DNA from: HXMU1420-13 sp963691715
Lineage (GTDB): Bacteria; Bacteroidota; Rhodothermia; Balneolales; Balneolaceae
Assembly (NCBI GenBank): GCA_963691715.1
Contig: OY829281.1
Coordinates: forward strand, 372,001 to 436,000
Direction: 5' to 3'
Length of the DNA: 64,000 bases
Part shown: one piece after another, positions 38,001-44,855 of the stretch
Position numbering within the stretch: the first letter of the stretch is position 1
Layout of the letters: every line of letters begins with the position of its first letter
Program-made: the position numbers and the translations under genes
Notes under the pieces: generated by a model
The model's input: the letters and a program-made list of their open reading frames with translations, nothing else
What the model was told of the DNA's origin: nothing
Databases searched by the model: none

Positions 38001-38040
38001 AGGTAGAGGGATAATTTATATCCTTCTGCCTTGATATTTT
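38001..38040 (+). terminator. Hairpin terminator after the small-protein pair
   Basis: AGGTAGAGGGATA (38001-38013) pairs with TATCCTTCTGCCT (38019-38031) through 13 pairs with two wobbles, followed by TGATATTTT. It lies 57 bases after the second small gene. Confidence 0.65.
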
Positions 38041-38093
38041 TAGTGGAAAGTACTGTAGTAGTATTTAACCATTTGAACTCAATTGGACAACTT

Positions 38094-38124
38094 ACTTGAA
38101 TTAAATTTATAACTTAATTCAAGT
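38094..38124. repeat. Perfect 11-bp inverted repeat
   Basis: ACTTGAATTAA (38094-38104) and TTAATTCAAGT (38114-38124) are exact complements around a 9-base spacer. No T-run follows, so this looks more like a dimer-binding site or structured element than a terminator. It lies upstream of the helicase promoter region. Confidence 0.5.
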
Positions 38125-38226
38125 AAATCCTGTAATTACATAACTACATCATAGGGTCAAAATTTTCTACTAGAAGAATCTAATTTCCACCTATTTTTTA
38201 ACCTAAAGACTGATCAGAAAGATTCG

Positions 38227-38234
38227 TATATTTG
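38227..38234 (+). promoter_or_regulatory. Possible Bacteroidota-type -7 box for the helicase gene
   Basis: TATATTTG matches the TAnnTTTG element exactly. I see no good TTG at the -33 position, so the match is tentative. A start near 38241 would give the helicase mRNA a leader of about 170 bases. Confidence 0.3.
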
Positions 38235-38369
38235 TATGTGAGTTTCAGACATTATTAATCATTTGTATGATTCTTAACCTTATCGGTTATATAAATTTTG
38301 CTGGCTTTTATGATTCAAGCAGTCGTGTTTGAAACTTGTCTAATGCTCACCTAACATTAACGGGCAAGT

Positions 38370-38403
38370 ATAAAGTGCAGCACTTTATGCAATTCCGCAT
38401 AAA
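38370..38403 (+). promoter_or_regulatory. Two overlapping, mutually exclusive hairpins in the helicase leader
   Basis: Arm set A: ATAAAGTGC (38370-38378) and GCACTTTAT (38380-38388), perfect around a single A. Arm set B: TTTATGC (38384-38390) and GCATAAA (38397-38403), perfect around six bases. They share 38384-38388, so only one can form at a time. B ends seven bases before the ATG at 38411 and would sequester the start region; A would leave it free. The arrangement looks like a leader switch. Confidence 0.45.
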
Positions 38404-38410
38404 TACAATT

Positions 38411-40099
38411 ATGACAACTTTTGAAGAACTTGGTTTGCAGCAAGAATTGCTGGAAGCAGTAGAATTATTAGGATTTAATCAGCCTACCCAAATACAAAAA
38501 GAAGCAATTCCACAAATACTTAATAACCAAAACGATTTAATCGCATTAGCACAAACAGGTACAGGTAAAACAGGTGCCTTTGGTTTACCATCCTTACAAA
38601 AAATAGATCAACAAATAGCCAAAGTACAATTACTGATACTTTCACCAACTAGAGAATTAGCGATACAAATAGCAAAAGATTTAAAGTCTTTTAGTAAAAG
38701 ATTAAAAAAAATAAAATCAGTAGCCGTTTACGGTGGATCAGACTATCGTACTCAAATTAAAGCATTAGAAAATGGAGCTCAGGTTGTAATAGGAACACCA
38801 GGTAGAACTCTAGATCTAATAAAGAGAAGAAAATTAGACGTAAGTAATATACATACCGTTGTTCTTGACGAGGCAGATGAAATGTTAAATATGGGTTTTC
38901 AAGAAGACTTAGATCAAATTTTAGCGGATACTCCTGATCAAAAACAAACTCTTTTATTTTCTGCTACTATGCCAAAACCTATTGCTAGGATGGCAAAAAA
39001 GTATATGCACAATCCTGTTGAGATTGAAGTGGGTGAAAGAAACTCAGGTGCGAAAAATGTAGATCATCATTTTTATATGGTACAAGCTCGAGATCGATAT
39101 GAAACTTTGAAAAGATTAGTTGATATGCTTCCCAATATTTATGGAATCATATTCTGCAGAACACGGAACGAAACCGCTGAAATCGCTGGAAAATTAAAAA
39201 AAGAGGGGTATGAAGTTGATCTTTTAAATGGAGATTTATCACAAAATCAGCGTGATTTTGTTATGAACCAATTTAGAACAAAAGAGCTTCAATTATTGGT
39301 TGCTACCGATGTAGCTGCTCGTGGATTAGATGTCAATAATTTGACACATGTAATCAACTACAATCTCCCTGACGATTTAGAAGTTTATATACATCGTAGT
39401 GGTAGAACCGGGAGGGCTGGTAATCACGGTACTTCTATTTCCATTATACATACTCGTGAAATGAGACGTATTAATAATTTAGAGAACATGGTAGGAAAAG
39501 AATTTCACAAGAAGACCGTGCCAACTGGTGAAGAGATATGTGGAATTCGAATGCTAGATTTGATTGATAAAGTAAAATCAACAGAGGTTGATGAGGAACG
39601 GATAGCGCCATTCTTACCTGATGCGGTTGCTAAATTAGAGGAACTAGATAGAGACGAATTAATTAAACATTTTTTATCGGTAGAGTTTAATAGATTTTTA
39701 GAATATTACGAGAACGCAACAGATTTAAATGTTAAAGGTAAAGCAGAACGTAGAGATCGTAAAGATCGAGGTAGAGATAGAAGAAATGATGCCCATCTAG
39801 AACGATTTTTTATTAATATTGGAAAACGAGATGGTCTTAATCCTGTTCGACTAATGGGGGTAATAAATGAGGTTTTGAAGGGTGAAAAGCCAGATTTTGG
39901 AAAAATTGATATACAAATGAATTTTTCTTTCTTTGAGGTTGAGCCTGGATATGGATCGTCGATAATAAACAGCGTAAAAGGCATACAATTTGAAGGACGC
40001 GATGTGTCTATAGAAAATGCGAAAAAAGATACAAAGCAACGTAATCGGCCAAATAGAAGGCGATCAGATCGAAAACGTGGAAACCATAAAAAAAGATAA
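38411..40099 (+). CDS. DEAD-box RNA helicase, DeaD/CsdA-like, with DbpA-type RNA-binding domain
   Basis: ATP-dependent RNA helicase. RecA domain 1 starts MTTFEELGLQ, with the Q motif GFNQPTQIQ, motif I AQTGTGKT, Ia PTRELA, motif II DEAD (VLDEADEM) and III SAT. Domain 2 has ATDVAARGLD and HRSGRTGRAG. After an RDRKDRGRDRRND linker comes a DbpA RNA-binding domain (about residues 460-535) and a basic RNRPNRRRSDRKR tail. I start at ATG 38411, since the frame upstream (open to 38336) has no family similarity. Such helicases help ribosome assembly and RNA decay and are often cold-induced, which fits the structured leader. Confidence 0.93.
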   Translation: MTTFEELGLQQELLEAVELLGFNQPTQIQKEAIPQILNNQNDLIALAQTGTGKTGAFGLPSLQKIDQQIAKVQLLILSPTRELAIQIAKDLKSFSKRLKKIKSVAVYGGSDYRTQIKALENGAQVVIGTPGRTLDLIKRRKLDVSNIHTVVLDEADEMLNMGFQEDLDQILADTPDQKQTLLFSATMPKPIARMAKKYMHNPVEIEVGERNSGAKNVDHHFYMVQARDRYETLKRLVDMLPNIYGIIFCRTRNETAEIAGKLKKEGYEVDLLNGDLSQNQRDFVMNQFRTKELQLLVATDVAARGLDVNNLTHVINYNLPDDLEVYIHRSGRTGRAGNHGTSISIIHTREMRRINNLENMVGKEFHKKTVPTGEEICGIRMLDLIDKVKSTEVDEERIAPFLPDAVAKLEELDRDELIKHFLSVEFNRFLEYYENATDLNVKGKAERRDRKDRGRDRRNDAHLERFFINIGKRDGLNPVRLMGVINEVLKGEKPDFGKIDIQMNFSFFEVEPGYGSSIINSVKGIQFEGRDVSIENAKKDTKQRNRPNRRRSDRKRGNHKKR

Positions 40100-40108
40100 T
40101 CTTACTTC

Positions 40109-41026
40109 GTGAAAGAATACGATGTAGTAATATTAACAGAATCAAGATATGTGAATCCCAAAGAGGATTCACAGTACGTGAAAAACGTACTATTGGAGGA
40201 TAACTTACTTAAATCATCCCTTGAACGATTAAGATTAAAGGTAATCCGTGTTGATTGGGCGGATCCAAATTTCGATTGGAATTCAACGCGTTGTGCGGTT
40301 TTTCGAACTACTTGGGATTATTTTGATCGATTATCTGCATTTGAAGCATGGTTGTTACGTGTGAAAGGTAAAACAATGTTTATTAATTCTATCGATCAGG
40401 TTAGGTGGAATATGGATAAAAAGTATCTATTAGACTTGAAGGAAAAAGGGATTAAAATTGTTGATACTCATGTATTTTATAGAGGAGATGCACGCTCTCT
40501 AAAAGAGATTTATGATTCAATTGGTATAGAAGATGTGGTTCTTAAACCCACCATTGCAGGAGCTGCGAGACATACGTATAAATTAAACGCATCAAACATC
40601 GTGGAGTATGAGGAAATTTTCCAAAATCTGATCAAAAAAGAAGATATGATGATTCAACCCTATCAATATAGCATAACAACTAAGGGGGAGATATCGATGA
40701 TGGTTATTGCGGGAGAATTCACTCACGCAATATTAAAGAAGGCTAAATCAGGTGATTTTCGAGTTCAGGACGATTACGGTGGAACCGTCCATCCTTATGA
40801 GCCAGGGTATCTTGAAATGGAACTTGCAGAAAAAGTGGTTAAGGCATGTGATCCGATGCCATTTTACGCAAGAGTTGATCTAATGTGGAATAATTCAGGT
40901 GATTTTACTCTATCTGAACTTGAACTTATAGAACCCGAGCTTTGGTTTAGAAAAAATACGCTAGCTGCGGATAAACTGGCACGAGTTATAAAAAAAGAAA
41001 TTTATGAAAGCTCAGTGTTTTACTAG
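40109..41026 (+). CDS. ATP-grasp protein (RimK/glutathione-synthetase-like)
   Basis: 305 residues of ATP-grasp fold. N-terminal pre-ATP domain VVILTESRYVN with RTTWDYFDR, then the ATP-binding domain: DVVLKPTIAGAARHTYKL (the Lys plus glycine-rich loop), MMIQPYQYSITTKGEISMMVI, the RVQDDYGGT and ARVDLMW segments and the Mg-binding ELELIEPELWF. The shape resembles prokaryotic glutathione synthetase and the DcsG-type amide ligases. Substrates unknown. The start is GTG at 40109, 9 bases after the helicase stop, so the two genes may be co-transcribed without an obvious functional link. Confidence 0.78.
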   Translation: MKEYDVVILTESRYVNPKEDSQYVKNVLLEDNLLKSSLERLRLKVIRVDWADPNFDWNSTRCAVFRTTWDYFDRLSAFEAWLLRVKGKTMFINSIDQVRWNMDKKYLLDLKEKGIKIVDTHVFYRGDARSLKEIYDSIGIEDVVLKPTIAGAARHTYKLNASNIVEYEEIFQNLIKKEDMMIQPYQYSITTKGEISMMVIAGEFTHAILKKAKSGDFRVQDDYGGTVHPYEPGYLEMELAEKVVKACDPMPFYARVDLMWNNSGDFTLSELELIEPELWFRKNTLAADKLARVIKKEIYESSVFY

Positions 41027-41037
41027 ACCTTAAAAGG

Positions 41038-41073
41038 ATTGAATTTAAATCATCTCAAGAAGATTGATTCAAT
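41038..41073. terminator. Bidirectional terminator between ATP-grasp gene and hisI
   Basis: ATTGAAT (41038-41044) pairs with ATTCAAT (41067-41073), with an inner AATCATCT/AGATTGATT stem holding one bulge. It lies between convergent genes. Confidence 0.5.
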
Positions 41074-41126
41074 TATTATTTCTTCTGGCTCATCTCAAAT
41101 CCTATATAGTTTTAAAAAAAGTATAA

Positions 41127-41609
41127 CTAAAGTTTTGTAGGATTTGGAGCATCACCATAAACTTCTATAGGGTCGAATATTTTTTCTGTTTCTTCATAAT
41201 GAAGGGTTCCTTTTTTTTGGAAGAATTCATCTCTAATTGGAACACTACGGTAAAAACATGATCGATATCCAACATGGCAACTTGCTCCATTACCCTGTAC
41301 CTCAACCCGAAGCCAAACACAATCTTGGTCATCATCAATGCGAAATTCTTTTACTATTTGAGTAAGCCCTGATGTAGCTCCTTTATGCCAAATAACTTTT
41401 CGACTTCTGCTGTAGTATACTGCTTCACCAAGTTGGATAGTTTTTTTCAAAGCTTCTTCGTTCATGTAGCCATGCATAAGAAGTTCTCCTGAAGTATACT
41501 CAGTGGTCACCACTGGTATTAAACCATATTCATCAAATTTAGGTGCTAAATCATAGCCTTCTTCAACCTGTTCAACAGTAATTCTATTTTTAAATGTAAT
41601 TTCGTTCAT
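41127..41609 (-). CDS. hisI: Phosphoribosyl-AMP cyclohydrolase HisI
   Basis: Third step of histidine synthesis: opens the adenine ring of PR-AMP. Diagnostic segments are LMHGYMNEEALKKTI, AVYYSRSRKVIWHKGATSG, DDDQDCVWLRVE and GASCHVGYRSCFYR, which hold the Zn and Mg ligands. 160 residues is slightly longer than the usual 110-130 because of a C-terminal tail, and the HisE pyrophosphohydrolase domain is absent. No other his genes lie nearby. Confidence 0.92.
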   Translation of the reverse strand: MNEITFKNRITVEQVEEGYDLAPKFDEYGLIPVVTTEYTSGELLMHGYMNEEALKKTIQLGEAVYYSRSRKVIWHKGATSGLTQIVKEFRIDDDQDCVWLRVEVQGNGASCHVGYRSCFYRSVPIRDEFFQKKGTLHYEETEKIFDPIEVYGDAPNPTKL

Positions 41610-41688
41610 AGTGTAAAAATCATCTTAAGCTTTAAGAAAAAATCTTTGAGTCTTAGTTTAGCATTTAGCAATGCATTAGTGTTTATGT

Positions 41689-41937
41689 TTATTTTTTATT
41701 GTTGTTCTTAGGTACTGGGTCATGACCATGTCCACCCCAAGGGTGACATCGACTAATCCGTTTAATTCCTAACCAAAAACCTTTTATCGTTCCCCATTCA
41801 TTTACAGCTTCAATCATATATTGTGAACAGGTTGGAGAATACCTACAAGTTCTACCTAAATATGGTGAAATTGCTAGCTGATAGAACCGAACTATCCCTA
41901 TTATAATGCCTCTTCCGATCTTTTGAAATAGATGCAT
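41689..41937 (-). CDS. yidD: Membrane protein insertion efficiency factor YidD
   Basis: Small amphipathic membrane-associated protein that helps YidC-dependent insertion. The core CRYSPTCSQYMIEA with the flanking YQLAISPYLG and RISRCHPWGGHGHDPVP is the full YidD pattern. I start at ATG 41937, which overlaps the cysS stop in TGATG; a TTG one codon earlier is possible. Usually yidD sits with rpmH-rnpA-yidC; here it follows cysS. Confidence 0.92.
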   Translation of the reverse strand: MHLFQKIGRGIIIGIVRFYQLAISPYLGRTCRYSPTCSQYMIEAVNEWGTIKGFWLGIKRISRCHPWGGHGHDPVPKNNNKK

Positions 41938-43388
41938 CAATCCAACTCATAAGTGGTTCCATCTTTACCATCTTTAAGTTGAACACCAATAACTTTTAAA
42001 TCATCTCTTATTTTATCAGATAAAGCAAAGTTTTTGTTTATTCTTGCCTCTTTTCTAATACTTATTAGCAATTCAACTAACCCGTTTGTGAGATTGGAGT
42101 TGCCAATTTCTTCATTTGGCCATACTCCAATTACATCGTCCGCGAAGCTTTTAAAAACTAATTTTACTTCATCCATATTGCTTGGAGCATTACCAGCCGA
42201 AATTAGCTTTCTAATTTCTTTACCATGTTCGAATAATACAGCTATTGCTTGTGCGGAATTAAAATCGTCATTCATAACCATTTCAAATTCCGATTTTAAT
42301 TTTTCGATCGGGTAAGTTGAATTAGATCCAACAGTAGCTTTTTCGATAGTTCTTATAATTGAATGAAGATTCTTTAACCCAGATTCTGCAGCTTCAAGTG
42401 CTTCTTCAGAAAAATCTGTAGTACTTCGATAATGGCTTTGTAATAAGAAAAATCGTATTACTTCAGGGTTCCAAGCTCTAGTTAATAAGGTATGATTACC
42501 AGTAAAAAATTCATTCAAATTTATAGCATTACCCAACGATTTTCCCATTTTTTGGCCTTCGAGAGTAACCATATTATTATGCAACCAATACTTTACAAAT
42601 GTATTATCATTGCAGCATTCAGATTGTGCAATCTCACATTCATGGTGAGGGAACTGATTCTCAAGTCCACCTCCATGGATATCAAAACTCTCTCCAAGGT
42701 ACTTAATGCTCATTGCAGAACATTCAATATGCCAACCTGGATAACCTACGCTCCATGGTGATTCCCATTTCATGAGATGAGATTCATCTGCTTTTTTCCA
42801 TAATGCAAAATCAGCGGGATTTTTTTTGTCTGAGGCGATATCTACTCGTGTTCCAGATTCAGCATCATCAAGAGACCGGCCACTTAATTTACCATAGTTT
42901 GGGTCTGATTTTACATTGAAATACACATTTCCTTCAACTTCATAGGCATGACCTTTTTTTACTAAAGTTTTGATCATAGCTATCTGTTCAGGAATGTGAC
43001 CTGTAGCTCTAGGAGCGATATCAGGTCTAAGTACATTCAGTTTGTCCATATCGCGAAAGTAAGTATATGTATACGTTTCTGCGATTTGCATCGGGTCTAG
43101 CTGCTCAATGCGTGCTTTTTTAGCCAGCTTATCTTCACCATCGTCTCCATCACCAACAAGATGCCCCACATCAGTAATATTTTGTACATATTTTACTTTG
43201 TAGCCTAAGTACCTCAAATACCTGAGTACAACATCAAACGAAACGTAGCTTTTGGCATGTCCTAAGTGTGCATCACCATATACGGTTGGACCACAAACAT
43301 ACATACCAACAAAAGGAGGATTTATTGGTTTAAAAAGCTCTTTTTTTCGAGTTAGTGTATTGTATACGTGAAGAGATTGTTCAGCCAA
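41937..43388 (-). CDS. cysS: Cysteinyl-tRNA synthetase
   Basis: Class I synthetase charging tRNA-Cys. HIGH-like HLGH is at 41-44, KMSKS-like KMGKS lies in EGQKMGKSLGNAI, and the zinc-site residues Cys32, Cys209-region (ECSAMS), His and Cys (HHECEIAQ) are present. The Ala-to-Gly change in the KMSKS motif is tolerated in several families. 483 residues. The start is TTG at 43388, set by the family N-terminus. Middle gene of folE-cysS-yidD. Confidence 0.95.
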   Translation of the reverse strand: MAEQSLHVYNTLTRKKELFKPINPPFVGMYVCGPTVYGDAHLGHAKSYVSFDVVLRYLRYLGYKVKYVQNITDVGHLVGDGDDGEDKLAKKARIEQLDPMQIAETYTYTYFRDMDKLNVLRPDIAPRATGHIPEQIAMIKTLVKKGHAYEVEGNVYFNVKSDPNYGKLSGRSLDDAESGTRVDIASDKKNPADFALWKKADESHLMKWESPWSVGYPGWHIECSAMSIKYLGESFDIHGGGLENQFPHHECEIAQSECCNDNTFVKYWLHNNMVTLEGQKMGKSLGNAINLNEFFTGNHTLLTRAWNPEVIRFFLLQSHYRSTTDFSEEALEAAESGLKNLHSIIRTIEKATVGSNSTYPIEKLKSEFEMVMNDDFNSAQAIAVLFEHGKEIRKLISAGNAPSNMDEVKLVFKSFADDVIGVWPNEEIGNSNLTNGLVELLISIRKEARINKNFALSDKIRDDLKVIGVQLKDGKDGTTYELD

Positions 43389-43394
43389 AGTAAC

Positions 43395-44081
43395 TTAAAA
43401 TTCTGTATGTGTTTTAATGAAATCTATAAATTTTTGTTGTATATCGCTTTTTTTGAAAGCTCCTCTAAACTCAGAGGTTACAGTACTACTGCTTTGATCT
43501 TTTATTCCACGTGTTGATACACATAAGTGTTTACTATCGATAAATACAGCAACATCATTTGTTTCCATAGCAGTAGAAAGTGCATCTGCAATTTGAAGAG
43601 TCAACCGTTCTTGTACTTGTGGTCTGCGGGAATAATAATCAACTAAGCGATTAATCTTAGAAAGGCCAATTACTTTCCCTTTAGAAATGTAAGCAACATG
43701 AGCTTTTCCTATAAAAGGAAGAAAGTGATGTTCACAAAAAGAAGTGACTTGAATATTTTTTTCAATGACCATATCACTGTAGGCATACCCATTATTAAAA
43801 GTACGTGCGTCAGGGCGGTTATTGGGATTTAAACCTTTAAAAATCTCTTTAACATACATTTTAGCAACTCGCTGAGGAGTGCCTTTTAGACTATCATCAG
43901 TTAAATCCAGTCCTAGAGTGTCCATGATTTTAGCAAAATGCTCTTTAATAATTACAATCTTTTCATCGTCAGATAAGTCGAAGGCATTCTCTTTTAAAGG
44001 AGTTAATTCTGAGGTGCCAACATGAGCGTCACCAATATCCTCTATTGTTTGATCGGTTTGGACATCTGAATGTTTAGTCAA
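43395..44081 (-). CDS. folE: GTP cyclohydrolase I FolE
   Basis: Makes 7,8-dihydroneopterin triphosphate from GTP for folate/pterin synthesis. Zinc ligands Cys116, His119 and Cys187 are in SFCEHHFLPF and LCVSTRGI, and the GTP-binding segments LVDYYSRRPQVQERLT and GTPQRVAKMY are intact. 228 residues, type IA. The start is TTG at 44081. It precedes cysS by six bases on the minus strand. Confidence 0.95.
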   Translation of the reverse strand: MTKHSDVQTDQTIEDIGDAHVGTSELTPLKENAFDLSDDEKIVIIKEHFAKIMDTLGLDLTDDSLKGTPQRVAKMYVKEIFKGLNPNNRPDARTFNNGYAYSDMVIEKNIQVTSFCEHHFLPFIGKAHVAYISKGKVIGLSKINRLVDYYSRRPQVQERLTLQIADALSTAMETNDVAVFIDSKHLCVSTRGIKDQSSSTVTSEFRGAFKKSDIQQKFIDFIKTHTEF

Positions 44082-44264
44082 ATCTTTTAAATTTTTTCTA
44101 AGAAGTTAAATTGGAAGTGTTACGAATCAAATAGCAAAAATAAGAGTTCCTGAATTGAATTGCATTAATTTTAGATTGGATAATATAAAATTGAACATTG
44201 ATTTTATTTGTTTATCATTTAAAATTGAAACTCAGAAAGAGAAAACAACTAAATAATTGTTAGA

Positions 44265-44576
44265 ATGATTAAACACATTGTTTTATGGAAACTTAAAGAT
44301 GAGGCAGAAGGAAGGTCTAAGACTGAAAATGCACATCTTATGAAAACAAAACTTGAAGCACTGCCATTAATGATATCAGAACTAAATTCAGTTGAAGTAG
44401 GAGTTAACATATTTGATAACAAAGAAGCCTCAACTTGTGATTTAGTTTTAATTGCAGAATGTGATAATGAAGAAAACCTTGGTAAATATGCTTTGCATCC
44501 TGAACACAAAAAAGTGGTTGAATTCATAGTAAAAGTCACTTGTGAAAGAAGAGTTGTAGACTATTTAAGTCGGTAA
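44265..44576 (+). CDS. Dabb-family protein (stress-response A/B barrel)
   Basis: 103 residues with the Dabb ferredoxin-like pattern: MIKHIVLWKLKD at the start, then LEALPLMISELNSVEVGVNI, CDLVLIAECDNEENLGKYALHPEHKKVVEFI near the end. Dimeric alpha/beta barrels of this type are often annotated as stress-responsive or as cyclases; the reaction is not readable here. The gene directly precedes the Smr gene, and its TAA stop shares its last base with the likely ATT start of that gene. Confidence 0.82.
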   Translation: MIKHIVLWKLKDEAEGRSKTENAHLMKTKLEALPLMISELNSVEVGVNIFDNKEASTCDLVLIAECDNEENLGKYALHPEHKKVVEFIVKVTCERRVVDYLSR

Positions 44577-44851
44577 TTATTTTCCAAGAAGAGCACATAG
44601 AACTGCCTATTGATGGAATTCTTGATCTCCATTATTTCAGGCCAAATGAAATCAAGGATTTGATACCAAGCTATATTGAAGCATGTTTAGATAAAGAAAT
44701 CTATTCCATTAGGATAATACATGGTAAGGGGAAAGGGGTACTTAGAAGGACTGTTCAATCAATTCTCCAAAAAAATCCATTTGTTGAATCTTATAGAACA
44801 GCCGACGATAGAAGTAGTTGGGGAGCCACACTAGTTGAATTAAAAAAATAA
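44576..44851 (+). CDS. Stand-alone Smr-domain protein
   Basis: Smr (small MutS-related) domain nuclease fold: IELPIDGILDLHYFRPNEIKDL, then IRIIHGKGKGVLRRTVQSIL, then TADDRSSWGATLVEL. The LDLH and HGKGKG motifs that mark active Smr domains are present. The frame is open from 44546, but neither ATG, GTG nor TTG occurs before the domain begins. The best candidate is ATT at 44576, overlapping the Dabb stop; CTG at 44603 is the alternative. TTG at 44660 would cut away the LDLH half and is unlikely. The membrane MutS gene starts 4 bases downstream. Confidence 0.7.
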   Translation: MIFQEEHIELPIDGILDLHYFRPNEIKDLIPSYIEACLDKEIYSIRIIHGKGKGVLRRTVQSILQKNPFVESYRTADDRSSWGATLVELKK

Positions 44852-44855
44852 GTAA

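Noticed and set aside
38336..38410. N-terminal extension of the DEAD-box helicase
   Set aside because: The frame is open, but the extension has no helicase similarity and covers the inverted repeats; ATG 38411 fits the family start.
44660..44851. Smr gene beginning at TTG 44660
   Set aside because: It would remove the LDLH half of the domain, which is encoded in frame just upstream.
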